This document shows positions 41,540-50,883 of a stretch of DNA of 64,000 bases, one piece after another. The notes below the pieces were generated by a model. The model saw only the letters and a list, made by a program, of their open reading frames with translations, had not been told where the DNA came from and ran no database searches. Made by a program: the position numbers and the translations under genes. This stretch comes from Marvinbryantia formatexigens DSM 14469 (lineage in GTDB: Bacteria > Bacillota > Clostridia > Lachnospirales > Lachnospiraceae). Position 1 is the first letter of the stretch. The number at the start of each line of letters is the position of its first letter. The stretch lies in the NCBI RefSeq assembly GCF_025148285.1, contig NZ_CP102268.1:4185501-4249500 (forward strand), written 5' to 3'.

Positions 41540-41845
41540 TTAACCGTTGATCTTTTCAATCTTAACCTGCGTGTACTGCTGTCTGTGACCGTTTTTCTTG
41601 TGGTAACCGGTTTTTCTCTTGTACTTGTAAACGATTACTTTTTTTGCCTTGCCGTTCTTGACAACGCTCGCAGTAACGGTTGCACCTGCTACATCAGCGC
41701 CTACCTTCAGTCCGTCGTTGCTGACTGCAAGTACCTGGTCAAATGTAACAGTTTCGCCAGCTTCTACACCAAGCTTCTCTACGTTAATGATATCGCCCTC
41801 GGCTACTTTGTACTGTTTACCACCTGTTGCAATAATTGCGTACAT
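41540..41845 (-). CDS. rplU: Ribosomal protein L21
   Basis: 101 residues, full length, starting [14 protein letters not shown] and ending with the C-terminal [11 protein letters not shown] block typical of L21. First gene of rplU-prp-rpmA. It is now separated from rng by a 5-kb accessory block. Confidence 0.97.
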   Translation of the reverse strand: MYAIIATGGKQYKVAEGDIINVEKLGVEAGETVTFDQVLAVSNDGLKVGADVAGATVTASVVKNGKAKKVIVYKYKRKTGYHKKNGHRQQYTQVKIEKING

Positions 41846-41945
41846 ATGGCACCTCCTATTATCATTACTCGCTAAATACGGTGGTTATCTGCATAACACT
41901 TAAACCTCTTTACGCGGCATACGTTAGTATCTTAGCATATGCCCC
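41846..41945 (-). promoter_or_regulatory. Possible rplU leader
   Basis: The 118 nt before rplU contain short fold-backs such as GCATACGT/ACGTATGC-type arms and the ribosome-binding site AGGAGGTG. Leader RNAs regulate L21 operons in Firmicutes, but I cannot match this one to a known consensus. Confidence 0.3.
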
Positions 41946-41963
41946 GGTATTCGTCAAGCAGTT

Positions 41964-42506
41964 TTATAAATTCTGTTCTATTTTTAATGAAAATCCTTCA
42001 TATATCCCAACTGGTATCTCTTCATCAAAAGAATATTCTTCCATAGTGTCTCTTTCAAAGTTATATATTGTGACAAATTCTCTTTCCGGATCTGCCACCC
42101 AGTATTCTCTGACTCCTGCCGTCCGATATTTAAACAGTTTCTTATAATAATCCATTTGTCTGCTGCTGGGAGAAACAATCTCAATGATCCAATCCGGAGC
42201 ACCGTTACATCCTTTATCTGTGATCTTATTTTTATCACAGATAACCGATAGATCTGGTTCTACATAATTTTTATCATTTTCATTTAAGAATACAGCAAAA
42301 GGCGCAGGAAATACTTCACATTTACCATTTTGACTTTGAATATAGTTTCCAATTTCTCTATCAAAAAAATGTACCAGTCGCTGGTGTTTTGTATTTGGCG
42401 GAGCCATATAATAAATTTTTCCATCGATCAACTCTGCACGCTCCCCTTCTGGTAATGCATAAATATCATCTATTGTATAAATTTCTTCTTTTTTTAATGC
42501 ATCCAT
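41964..42506 (-). CDS. Uma2-family PD-(D/E)XK nuclease-like protein
   Basis: 180 residues. The Uma2 pattern is complete: ELIDGKIYYM, VEPDLSVICD (catalytic Asp) and DWIIEIVSPSS (Glu). These restriction-endonuclease-fold proteins are abundant in cyanobacteria and patchy in Clostridia, with unknown role. It is AT-richer than its neighbours and forms one edge of the accessory block. A related gene is at 56440. Confidence 0.85.
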   Translation of the reverse strand: MDALKKEEIYTIDDIYALPEGERAELIDGKIYYMAPPNTKHQRLVHFFDREIGNYIQSQNGKCEVFPAPFAVFLNENDKNYVEPDLSVICDKNKITDKGCNGAPDWIIEIVSPSSRQMDYYKKLFKYRTAGVREYWVADPEREFVTIYNFERDTMEEYSFDEEIPVGIYEGFSLKIEQNL

Positions 42507-42633
42507 CCTTACATCTCCCTGACAGGCACTTATCCAAGTGCGAAGTTAAAGTATAAAACAAGTATACAGGATTTGAAAAAAAGTGTAAATAGAAAGTAGG
42601 GATATTCAGCTCTTTTTTACAGGATGTTTTGCG

Positions 42634-42662
42634 TTGACATATTCTGTAGTCTGTGATATTCT
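42634..42662 (+). promoter_or_regulatory. Promoter upstream of the MFS gene
   Basis: TTGACA (42634-42639), 17-bp spacer, TATTCT (42657-42662). It lies about 280 nt before the MFS start, leaving a long leader. Confidence 0.75.
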
Positions 42663-42727
42663 GGGTTCATCAAAAAACGTTTCCGGAAGCGTTCTCTTTG
42701 TTTCCGGAGTATCTGAGGAGATTTTTT

Positions 42728-42775
42728 ATGAGCTGGACAAGAAGGGTTATTTGCTTATTTAAAGGGAACATCTGA
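42728..42775 (+). CDS. Candidate 15-residue leader peptide before the MFS gene
   Basis: ATG at 42728 has GAGGAG seven nt before it and encodes MSWTRRVICLFKGNI. A small hairpin (TGCCC-TTTTCC-GGGCA) follows near 42795-42810. Leader peptides in this position control some drug-efflux genes by ribosome stalling. There is no direct evidence that this one is translated. Confidence 0.35.
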   Translation: MSWTRRVICLFKGNI

Positions 42776-42944
42776 TTCTTTCCGGCTACCAGTCTGCCCT
42801 TTTCCGGGCAATGTCCAATATTTGAAATTATAAAAACTTATGAGTAAATCCTGCGTACAGAACAGTCAGGGAGTATTTATGTGTGCCCGGACTGCGGTTA
42901 TTACGCATGGAATACTATATTTTACACAGAGGGAGATTAAGACA

Positions 42945-44144
42945 ATGAATATAAAGAAACAGACAGGATTATTGTACCTGTATGAGGCAATTATCTGCTT
43001 TCGCATGGTGGATGTTGTCTGGGTGATTTTTCTGCTGGGGAGAGGGTATTCTCTGGCGGAGGTCGGCATTGCGGAGGGAATTTTTCATGTGACCAGCATG
43101 ATTTTTGAGATTCCCAGCGGGATGGCGGCGGATTTATGCGGAAGGAAGCGGACGCTGGTGCTGTCCGGGATAATGGGAATGCTCTCGTGCATCTTTATGA
43201 TGCTGGACGGTTTTCGCGGATGGATTTATGTGGGAATGATATTTTCGGCGCTGAGCCTGAATCTGGCGTCCGGAACGGAGGAGGCGCTGCTTTACGACAG
43301 TCTTCTGGAGGCGGGCTGCGCGCAGCGCTACGGACAGGTCCGCTCGCGCAGCAGCGTAATCGGACGGATTTCCAGTGCACTTTCCTGCATGGCAAGTCCG
43401 GTGGCGATAGCGGCGGGGTTCCGTTATACATACCTGGGCTCTGCACTGCTGGATCTTGGAAGTGCGCTTGCCGCGCTTGGCATGAGCGAACCACAGGTGA
43501 CAGAGGAGCAGAAAAACCGCCGGGCATATACCTTAAAAGAAAACAGAAAGCGGCTGATAAAGCATGTGCAGACAACGCTTATATTTATCAGAGAGCATCC
43601 GAAAATAATGGGAAAGCTTTTCGCCAACGGAGCGCTCGGCTGTCCCTGCTTTCTGATAATGATGTATCTGCAGGAGCATCTGGTAAACTGCGGCTGGCCA
43701 CAGGAATTTATCGGGATTCCGATGCTTTTGATTCCGCTGGCGGGCGCATTGGGAGCGTGGCTGGCATCAAGAAATAAAAAACCGCTTTTTAAAATGGTGA
43801 TATTGCTCGGACTCTTAAGTGGCGCCGGAATCTGTCTGACCGGCAGCTCTGTGCTCTGGCTGTCTCTGACAGGCGCCTGCATCGTGCGCGTCTGCGAGGG
43901 CTTTGCGGAAATTGCGGTCAGTGAGGATGTCAACCGCCAGTTTACGAGCGACCAGCGGGCAACGCTTGTCAGTGTGGACAGTATGATTTATTCCATGCTG
44001 ATGGTAGTCGCCAGCCCGGTGACCGGATTTCTGGGAAGCAGATACGGCGTGCAGGCAATCTTTGTCGTGATGGGCGTCATCCTTCTGACCGCTGTCTGCG
44101 TGCTGGGATGGCTGTACCGCAGAAAAAACAAATGCCACCGCTAA
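42945..44144 (+). CDS. MFS transporter
   Basis: 399 residues from the ATG at 42945 (after GGGAGA); the frame is open further up to 42840. It has about twelve membrane helices, with the loop 2-3 signature GMAADLCGRKRTLVLSGI. The converging TetR gene downstream suggests inducible drug or metabolite efflux, but no substrate can be given. Confidence 0.88.
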   Translation: MNIKKQTGLLYLYEAIICFRMVDVVWVIFLLGRGYSLAEVGIAEGIFHVTSMIFEIPSGMAADLCGRKRTLVLSGIMGMLSCIFMMLDGFRGWIYVGMIFSALSLNLASGTEEALLYDSLLEAGCAQRYGQVRSRSSVIGRISSALSCMASPVAIAAGFRYTYLGSALLDLGSALAALGMSEPQVTEEQKNRRAYTLKENRKRLIKHVQTTLIFIREHPKIMGKLFANGALGCPCFLIMMYLQEHLVNCGWPQEFIGIPMLLIPLAGALGAWLASRNKKPLFKMVILLGLLSGAGICLTGSSVLWLSLTGACIVRVCEGFAEIAVSEDVNRQFTSDQRATLVSVDSMIYSMLMVVASPVTGFLGSRYGVQAIFVVMGVILLTAVCVLGWLYRRKNKCHR

Positions 44145-44180
44145 AACAGATGATGCCGCCTTGAAAGATAAAAAAATTTT

Positions 44181-44210
44181 TGCCGGACCACAGGAATTTG
44201 CGGTCCGGCA
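44181..44210 (-). terminator. Terminator between the converging MFS and TetR genes
   Basis: TGCCGGACC (44181-44189) pairs with GGTCCGGCA (44202-44210). On the minus strand it is followed by AAAATTTTTTTA; on the plus strand the T-run is missing, so it mainly serves the TetR gene. Confidence 0.85.
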
Positions 44211-44225
44211 GGAAAAGACTTCCAG

Positions 44226-44789
44226 CTACAAAACCGGTTCGATGACCGCCCGGAAGTATTTATCCAGCTCCTCCGGCGTCTGCTTCATCCGTCCTTTTAT
44301 CCACCAGAGCGCCATTTCCACAAAGCTGCCGGAGATATGATTGACCAGAAAATCCTGCGGGATATCCATATTATGCTTTCTGTTCTGGTTTACAAACTGC
44401 GTCTGTATCAGTTCGTTCAGGCTGTCCTTGAAATACCGCAGAAACAGTCCGCTGCTTTCGCCGGAAAGCAGACCGAGGATATTATAATCATTTTCCTGCA
44501 GATGCTGCAGTAAATGACAGAATACGGATTCCGGCACATTTCTGTCCGAATACAGACCGTGTGTATGGCTGCAGTCCATTGCGCTGCTGATGATATGTCC
44601 GAAAAGCTCCTCGCAAAGGGCCTTCAGCAGGTCGTCCTTCGTCTCAAAATGTGCGTAAAATGTCGTCCGCCCCACGTTAGCGGCGTCAATGATTTCCTGC
44701 ACAGTAATTTTCCCGTAGCTTTTTTCTGCCAGAAGGGCGCTGAATGCCGAAAAAATAGCCGCCCTTGTCTTCTGCTGTCTTCTGTCCAT
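44226..44789 (-). CDS. TetR/AcrR-family regulator
   Basis: 187 residues from the ATG at 44789 after AAAGGA. Helix-turn-helix: KTRAAIFSAFSALLAEKSYG and VGRTTFYAHFETKDDLL. A C-terminal helical domain with a TetR_C-type pattern (GLLSGESSGLFLRYF) resembles DhaS-like regulators. It faces the MFS gene tail to tail and diverges from the metal ATPase at 45103, either of which could be its target. Confidence 0.9.
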   Translation of the reverse strand: MDRRQQKTRAAIFSAFSALLAEKSYGKITVQEIIDAANVGRTTFYAHFETKDDLLKALCEELFGHIISSAMDCSHTHGLYSDRNVPESVFCHLLQHLQENDYNILGLLSGESSGLFLRYFKDSLNELIQTQFVNQNRKHNMDIPQDFLVNHISGSFVEMALWWIKGRMKQTPEELDKYFRAVIEPVL

Positions 44790-45102
44790 AAAAATCCTTT
44801 CTGCAAAATTCCGTATAAATGTTTCTGTTTGAATTTTTCTGTACAAGCCTTTTTATATCAGGTCTTTCCGTACAGATTTTCCAAAATGTTCCGTATGAAA
44901 CATCCAAAAAAGATTATCCGTTGTATCCGGCTCTTTTCTTTTCTAAAATAAAAGAGAACAAAATGTTTGTTATCAGATTTATTGTACGGTAACTACAGAC
45001 TGCTGTCAAGAGACGGACTGCGGAAAGACCTGCAGCACACCAGGCGCACATCCACGCGCGATAAACACACCGGTCCGCAGCAGAGGAAAGGAAGGATATC
45101 AA

Positions 45103-47010
45103 ATGATAAAAAAGATAAATGATTTTCTGGCGGGACTGCCTATGACGATTATCGCCGGCATATTTTTGCTGATGGACCTGGTTCCGCATCTGGCAAACCC
45201 CTCCGGCGGAGGGAACGCGCATCCGTCCTTTCTGCCGTTTGACCCTGCCTGGGTAACGGTTGTCATCTGCGGTATCCCGCTTTTGTATCTCGCCGTATGG
45301 CGGATCATTCACAATCCCGGCATCCGCAAAATATCTTCCGCTCTTCTGATTTGTATCGCCATGTTTGCCGCTATCGCCATCGGGGATCTGTTCGCGGCGG
45401 GTGAGGTCGTATTCATCATGGCGGTCGGCGCGCTCCTGGAGGAGGCGACCACCAGACGGGCAAAAAAAGGACTGAAAAATCTGCTTAGTCTCGCTCCGGC
45501 AAAGGGACGCAGGCTGAAGGACGGAAAGGAAGAAATGATACCGGCAGAGAAAATACAGCCGGGAGATATCCTGCGCATCCTGCCCGGCGAGACAGTCCCG
45601 GCCGACGGAATCATCCTGCGCGGCGAAACGTCGGTCGACCAGTCCGTTATGACGGGGGAATCCCTGCCGGTCGACAAGAGCGCCGGCGAAGAAGTCTTCT
45701 GCGGCACCATCAACTGCTTTGGCTCCGTTGATATTTCAGTGACAAAAGCAGGCGAAGACAGCTCTCTGCAGAAGCTGATACGCATGGTGCAGGATGCGGA
45801 GAACAAACAGGCGCCCACGCAGCGGCTTGCCGATAAAGCCGCCAGCTATCTGGTGCCTGTCGCCCTGCTTATCGCGGTTCTGTCCTATGTGTTCACCGGA
45901 AATATCATTACCGCGGTAACGGTTCTGGTCGTATTCTGTCCCTGCGCCCTTGTGCTGGCGACGCCGACCGCTGTCATGGCGGCAATCGGACAGGCGACCC
46001 GGCACGGCGTTATCATCAAATCCGGCGAGGCTCTGGAAAAAATGGGAAAGGTGGATACCATCGCCTTCGATAAGACCGGAACCCTGACGTATGGGCGTCT
46101 TAACGTCAGCGATATCCTGTCCTTCGATGAGAAAGTCGGCGAAGCAGAGCTGCTCTTTCTTGCCGCTTCCGCCGAATCCAGAAGCGAGCATCCGCTGGGA
46201 AAGGCGATTGTGACCTGTGCCAGAGAGAAAAACGTGCCGCTGACAGAACCGTCCGATTTCCGGATGACTACCGGCAGGGGCATTTTTGCCCGGATTCATG
46301 ACCGCAGACTGCTTTGCGGCAATGAAAAATTTCTTGCGAAAAACGGCGTTCCAGTGGATGATGGCATACAGCCCGCACTGCAGCGGCTGCGTGCCCAGGG
46401 AAAAGCCTCTGTTCTTGTGGCGGAAAATCAGAAATGTATCGGCGTTATCGGGCTTTCCGACGTGCTGCGCCCGGAGGCAGAGGACATGGTTTACTGTCTG
46501 TCGGCTATGCACATCCGCAGCGTGCTGCTGACCGGCGACAGTAAACAGGCCGCCGGATATTTTGCAGAACAGACCGGCATTACCAGTGTCTGCCCGGAGC
46601 TTCTGCCGGAAGAAAAGGTGCAGAATATTGAAAACTTGCAGAGTACCGGTTATACGGTCTGCATGATCGGGGACGGCGTCAACGATGCGCCGGCGCTGAA
46701 AGCGGCGGATGTAAGCGTGGCGATGGGAAGTATGGGAAGTGATATTGCGGTGGAAGCGGCGGATATCGCTCTTATGAGCGATAATCTCGCCAGAATTCCT
46801 TATCTGAAACGGCTGTCCGACGTGACTGTCCGGACGATTAAATTCTGCATCACGCTGTCCATGTGCATCAACTTTGCCGCGATTATCCTGTCGCTTATGC
46901 AGGTGCTGACGCCGACTACCGGGGCTCTTGTGCACAATGCGGGTTCCTGCCTTGTGGTACTGATTGCCGCATTTTCTCCGCAAGCGGCTTCTGCACGCGT
47001 TTCCTCGTAA
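45103..47010 (+). CDS. Heavy-metal P1B ATPase, second copy, metal unassigned
   Basis: 635 residues. It has TGES, CPCAL (C279), phosphorylated Asp323 in DKTGT, an HP motif (SEHPLG) and GDGVNDAP. No N-terminal HMA domain is present. CPCALVLATPTA recalls copper pumps, whereas the last helices (GALVHNAGSCLVVL) resemble other P1B groups, so the metal is not called. The 3' end (46916-47010) runs into the rng gene on the other strand. The last ~16 residues (FSPQAASARVSS) look non-native, as if fused to foreign sequence. Confidence 0.88.
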   Translation: MIKKINDFLAGLPMTIIAGIFLLMDLVPHLANPSGGGNAHPSFLPFDPAWVTVVICGIPLLYLAVWRIIHNPGIRKISSALLICIAMFAAIAIGDLFAAGEVVFIMAVGALLEEATTRRAKKGLKNLLSLAPAKGRRLKDGKEEMIPAEKIQPGDILRILPGETVPADGIILRGETSVDQSVMTGESLPVDKSAGEEVFCGTINCFGSVDISVTKAGEDSSLQKLIRMVQDAENKQAPTQRLADKAASYLVPVALLIAVLSYVFTGNIITAVTVLVVFCPCALVLATPTAVMAAIGQATRHGVIIKSGEALEKMGKVDTIAFDKTGTLTYGRLNVSDILSFDEKVGEAELLFLAASAESRSEHPLGKAIVTCAREKNVPLTEPSDFRMTTGRGIFARIHDRRLLCGNEKFLAKNGVPVDDGIQPALQRLRAQGKASVLVAENQKCIGVIGLSDVLRPEAEDMVYCLSAMHIRSVLLTGDSKQAAGYFAEQTGITSVCPELLPEEKVQNIENLQSTGYTVCMIGDGVNDAPALKAADVSVAMGSMGSDIAVEAADIALMSDNLARIPYLKRLSDVTVRTIKFCITLSMCINFAAIILSLMQVLTPTTGALVHNAGSCLVVLIAAFSPQAASARVSS

Positions 47011-48142
47011 CCTCGGCAAGACCGAGCGGCGTGATATCGACGGCATACGCCTTTACCGGGTCCTTCTGCAGCTCCGCATCCAGTGCGGCGAGCAGACGCT
47101 GCTCCTCCTCTTTGCTGTCCATATTGATAAAATCAATCAGAATGATGCCGGAGAGGTTGCGCAGCCGTATCTGGCGCGCCGCCTCGCGCGCCGCCTCCAG
47201 ATTTATCTTCCGGAAGGTCTCGGAGGCTTTTTTTCCGCGCTCGCATTTCCCGGTGTTCACATCGATTGCCGTCAGCGCCTCCGTTGGCTGGATGACAAGA
47301 TAAGCGCCGGATTTCAGCCAGACGCGCTCGCGAAGGGCTTCCTCAAACGCCCCTTCCAGAGAATACAGCTTATAAAGCGGCAGCAGGCGGTCCTCATAAA
47401 AGGACAGCTTCTCGGCATCCGCCGGAAGGTTTTCCGCAAGATATGCCTGCAGCCGGTCGTAAAGCCCCTGGTCGTCGGTCAGAATCTCCTCACATTCCGT
47501 CTGGCGGATATCCTTCAGATGCGCCAGCCAGGCGGCAGGACTGCGGTAAAGGCAGCTTTTGCAGGTACGATACCTCGCCGTCCGGCAGATATCTTCAAAA
47601 CGCTTTGCCAGCGTTTCTGCCTCCCGGAGGATTTCCTCCTCTTCTGCTTCTGCTGCATTTGTGCGCAGAATCCAGCCAAAATTCCCCTCCGGAAGTCTCC
47701 CGGCAATCTGCTGCAGCCGTTCCCGCTCTGCCTTTGCAAGCTTCGCGGAAATGCCCGTCTGCGTTTTTCCGGAGGTCAGCACCAGATATTTTCCCGGAAA
47801 GGAAATATTCGCCGTTACCGTCGGCGCTTTCGTTTTCACGCCCTCGCGCGCAATCTGTACCAGCAGCTCATCCCCCGCCACCAGACGCGGGGAATTTGTT
47901 TTATTTGTAAAATAAGGCTCCGCCTTTTCAGAAAGCGGCAGATAGCAGGAAATCCCGTCTTCTATCTCCACAAACGCCGCCTGGATATTTTTGACGACAT
48001 TTTTCACCTTGCCAATATATATGTTGCCGGGAAGCGGCGTCTCTGTCTCCCTGTCAAAGGAGAGCTCCGCTGCCCTGCCGTCCAGGTACAGCGCAGTGGC
48101 TATCCCGTCCCATAATCTCGTGATAATCAGCTTATTCTTCAA
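46916..48142 (-). CDS. rng: Ribonuclease G/E family endoribonuclease
   Basis: 408 residues from a TTG at 48142, preceded by GGGAG inside the upstream gene. An S1-like segment (GNIYIGKVKNVVKNIQAAFVEI) is followed by the catalytic domain with Asp residues in AIDVNTGK and ILIDFINMD. The native family continues a little beyond EVTRKRVQKPL; here the last ~20 residues (QSVPQGRNPHCAQEPR) are antisense of the metal ATPase 3' end, so the tail was replaced. The Zn-link Cys pair is not evident. Confidence 0.88.
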   Translation of the reverse strand: MKNKLIITRLWDGIATALYLDGRAAELSFDRETETPLPGNIYIGKVKNVVKNIQAAFVEIEDGISCYLPLSEKAEPYFTNKTNSPRLVAGDELLVQIAREGVKTKAPTVTANISFPGKYLVLTSGKTQTGISAKLAKAERERLQQIAGRLPEGNFGWILRTNAAEAEEEEILREAETLAKRFEDICRTARYRTCKSCLYRSPAAWLAHLKDIRQTECEEILTDDQGLYDRLQAYLAENLPADAEKLSFYEDRLLPLYKLYSLEGAFEEALRERVWLKSGAYLVIQPTEALTAIDVNTGKCERGKKASETFRKINLEAAREAARQIRLRNLSGIILIDFINMDSKEEEQRLLAALDAELQKDPVKAYAVDITPLGLAEVTRKRVQKPLAEKMRQSVPQGRNPHCAQEPR

Positions 48143-48839
48143 TGTCTTCTCCCAGATTCTCCAGAGGAACAAAGGTATGTTCCTCTTCCCCGGTATCGGC
48201 GTACAGCTCGTCGCGGTTCACCAGCAGCGCAAACTCCGGCATCTCCCATCCGATAAATCCGGCAAACGCCTGCAGCACCAGCTCCGGTTTTAAGTTTGCC
48301 GCGCTCCCCGCCGCAAGCTGCATACAGATTTTCCCGTCCCGGCATTCGCCGCGGTAAATCATCGGGCGGATATCCTCTTCCTTCTCACGTTTCTTCGTTT
48401 TTTTGCAGACGATAATCTGCTCCTGGGCAAGGAACGCCTCCCAGGACGCCTGCCATCCCTGCGGCGGCTCGCAGCCCTCGCGGAAAGCTACTGTAAAATC
48501 CGCCGCCGCCACGAGAGACATCGCCTTAGAAGCCTTTCCCTCCTCTATCCGGCGGAAGCTCGTCACGTGAACGCCCTCCACCATCACAGCATTTAAGCGC
48601 CGCAGTGCTTCCTGCGAGGAAACGGGCGTTTTAATTTCAATATCCACATACTCGCTGTCGCTGGTCATCCCCACGCCGAGCGGCAATGCAAAGGACATCA
48701 CCATGTGCGGGCTGAAGCCTTCGGTAAAGGCGATATCGATTTCCGCCCGGCGCAGAACCTTCTGGAAGAAGCGCATCATATCAAGATGCCCGATGAATTT
48801 CATCGCGCCGTGTTTGGAAAATTTAATTCTTATCTTCAA
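48132..48839 (-). CDS. TIGR03936-type (DUF2344) radical-SAM-linked protein
   Basis: 235 residues from a TTG at 48839, which has a near-perfect GGAGGAGGTG six nt before it. The start matches the family (LKIRIKFSKHGAMKFIGHLDMMRFFQK, shown in part; then GFSPHMVMSFALPLGVGM). The family is always linked to the preceding radical SAM gene and is thought to act with it in tRNA or ribosome-related modification, but function is unproven. The start overlaps the radical SAM end, and its own end overlaps rng. Confidence 0.9.
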   Translation of the reverse strand: MKIRIKFSKHGAMKFIGHLDMMRFFQKVLRRAEIDIAFTEGFSPHMVMSFALPLGVGMTSDSEYVDIEIKTPVSSQEALRRLNAVMVEGVHVTSFRRIEEGKASKAMSLVAAADFTVAFREGCEPPQGWQASWEAFLAQEQIIVCKKTKKREKEEDIRPMIYRGECRDGKICMQLAAGSAANLKPELVLQAFAGFIGWEMPEFALLVNRDELYADTGEEEHTFVPLENLGEDIEE

Positions 48840-50688
48840 AACAGACACCTCCTCCATAACATGCTGCTCCGCATCCGGCACATTTGCTGCGGCAGTTTTC
48901 CGTCACCTTTTCCTCGTGCGCGCGCTGCCACTCGCGCTTTAAAAACGCCTTGCTCACGCCGATATTGATGAAATCCCACGGCAGAATCTCTTCCGTATCG
49001 CGCTCGCGCACCGTATAAAAGGCCGGATCGACGCCGGTATGCTCATATGCCTGCTCCCAGTATTCCCTGTGAAAGGTCTCCGTCCAGGCGTCGTAGAGCG
49101 CGCCGTTTTTGTAGGCGTCCAGGATAACCGCACCCACCCGGCGGTCGCCGCGCGCCAGGAGACCTTCCAGCACCGTAACGTCCGCCTCGTGCCAGTTGTA
49201 GCGGATACTTCTGTAATTTTTCTGTTCCTTCATCTCGTGATTGACAGTGCGGGCGCTGCCAAGGAAAGCGTCCCTGGTGTACATCGGCGCCCACTGGAAC
49301 GGCGTAAACGGCTTTGGCACGAAAAAGGACGTGCTGACCGTAATCTGGCATTTTCCGTTGCGCTTTTCCTTCGGAACCTCGTAGTAGCGCTCGGCAATCT
49401 TCTCAGCCAGATGGGCGATTGCCTTGCGGTCCTCCTCCGTCTCGGTCGGCAGTCCGAGCATGAAATACAGCTTGACCTTGTTCCAGCCGCCCTCGAACGC
49501 CTGTCCGGCGCCGTTCAGGATGACCTCCTCCGTCAGCCCCTTGTTGATAACGTCGCGCAGACGCTGGGAGCCTGCCTCCGGCGCAAAGGTGAGACTGCTC
49601 TTGCGCACGTCCTGCACCTTGCTCATAACGTCGAGCGAAAAGGCGTCGATGCGCAGAGAAGGCAGAGAAATATTGATGCCGCGCTGACGGCACTCGTCGA
49701 TCAGATAGGTGACAAGCTCCTCCAGCTGGGAATAATCGCTGGAGCTTAAGGAACTTAATGAGATCTCCTCATGACCGGTATTTTTCAGCATCGCCTCCGC
49801 TGTTTTTTTGAGCATTTCCACGTCGCGCTCTCTGGTCGGCCGGTAGAGCATTCCCGCCTGGCAGAAACGGCAGCCGCGGATACAGCCGCGCTGGATCTCC
49901 AGCACCACGCGGTCCTGCGTCGCCTTGATAAAGGGAACCACCGGCGCCTGCGGATACACCGATTCTGAAAGATCCATGACAATCTGCTTTTCCACCGTCT
50001 CCGGCACACCCGGTGTGTTCGGCGCAAACGAAGCAATGGTTCCGTCCTCCTTATAGGTGACATCGTAGAGGGACGGCACGTAAATACCCGGCAGCGAAGC
50101 CGCGGCAACCAGAAATTCCCGGCGGCTCTTTCCGGCGGCGCGGTATTCCTTATAAAGATTAATCAGCTCGTCGTACACTGTCTCTCCCTCGCCGATATAG
50201 AACATATCAAAAAAGTCCGCCAGCGGCTCCGGATTGTAGGTGCAGGGTCCGCCGCCGATTACAACCGGGCAGTCCTCCCCGCGCTCCGCCGCCAGCAGCG
50301 GAATCTGGCTCAGCTCCAGAACCTGCAGGATATTGGTATAACACATCTCATACTGGATGGTAATACCGAGGAAATCAAACTCCTTTACCGAATCCTGCGA
50401 TTCCAGCGCGAACAGCGGGATATGCTGTTTCCGCATAATTTCATCAAGGTCCGTCCACGGGGAATATACGCGCTCGCACCAGACATCCTCCCGGCGGTTG
50501 AACATGTCGTAGAGAATCTGGATGCCAAGGTGTGACATCCCGATCTCGTAGACGTCGGGAAAGCACATACAGAAACGGACATCCACCTTTTCCCTGTCCT
50601 TCATCACCGCGTTTACCTCGTTGCCGATATAGCGCGCCGGTTTCTCAATTTTCAGTAATATTTCATCACGCAAAGCTAGTTTCCGCAT
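48823..50688 (-). CDS. TIGR03960-type B12-binding-like radical SAM protein
   Basis: 621 residues from the ATG at 50688 after AAAGGAG. A B12-binding-like N-terminal domain (CFPDVYEIGMSHLGIQILYD) precedes the radical SAM cluster C-x3-C-x2-C in IQRGCIRGCRFCQAG. A C-terminal Cys-rich tail (CRSKCAGCGAACYGGGVC) could bind another cluster. The family is widespread in Firmicutes and has no established product. First gene of the original operon with DUF2344, rng, rplU and the rest. Confidence 0.92.
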   Translation of the reverse strand: MRKLALRDEILLKIEKPARYIGNEVNAVMKDREKVDVRFCMCFPDVYEIGMSHLGIQILYDMFNRREDVWCERVYSPWTDLDEIMRKQHIPLFALESQDSVKEFDFLGITIQYEMCYTNILQVLELSQIPLLAAERGEDCPVVIGGGPCTYNPEPLADFFDMFYIGEGETVYDELINLYKEYRAAGKSRREFLVAAASLPGIYVPSLYDVTYKEDGTIASFAPNTPGVPETVEKQIVMDLSESVYPQAPVVPFIKATQDRVVLEIQRGCIRGCRFCQAGMLYRPTRERDVEMLKKTAEAMLKNTGHEEISLSSLSSSDYSQLEELVTYLIDECRQRGINISLPSLRIDAFSLDVMSKVQDVRKSSLTFAPEAGSQRLRDVINKGLTEEVILNGAGQAFEGGWNKVKLYFMLGLPTETEEDRKAIAHLAEKIAERYYEVPKEKRNGKCQITVSTSFFVPKPFTPFQWAPMYTRDAFLGSARTVNHEMKEQKNYRSIRYNWHEADVTVLEGLLARGDRRVGAVILDAYKNGALYDAWTETFHREYWEQAYEHTGVDPAFYTVRERDTEEILPWDFINIGVSKAFLKREWQRAHEEKVTENCRSKCAGCGAACYGGGVCFEDKN

Positions 50689-50843
50689 AAAGCTCCTTTC
50701 ATTCATTACGTTCTGTTTATGACATGAGACACAGGAACCTGATGTTGTAAAGAGCAGCACAACAGGTTCCTGTATCGCACATCAACTCATCATATTGTAA
50801 GCTTTTAGGGGAAGGAATTCAAGCAAATCTTTTTCCGGAATAA

Positions 50844-50870
50844 AAAATATCCCCCAGAGCGGCTGCTCTG
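50844..50870 (-). terminator. Terminator after the small membrane protein
   Basis: Minus strand CAGAGC-AGCC-GCTCTG, then GGGGATATTTTTTATT. Confidence 0.6.
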
Positions 50871-50883
50871 AAGGACAACGTCA

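Noticed and set aside
45736-47046. 436-codon minus-strand frame opposite the second metal ATPase
   Set aside because: Shadow frame; only its end coincides with the real rng 3' end, in a different frame.
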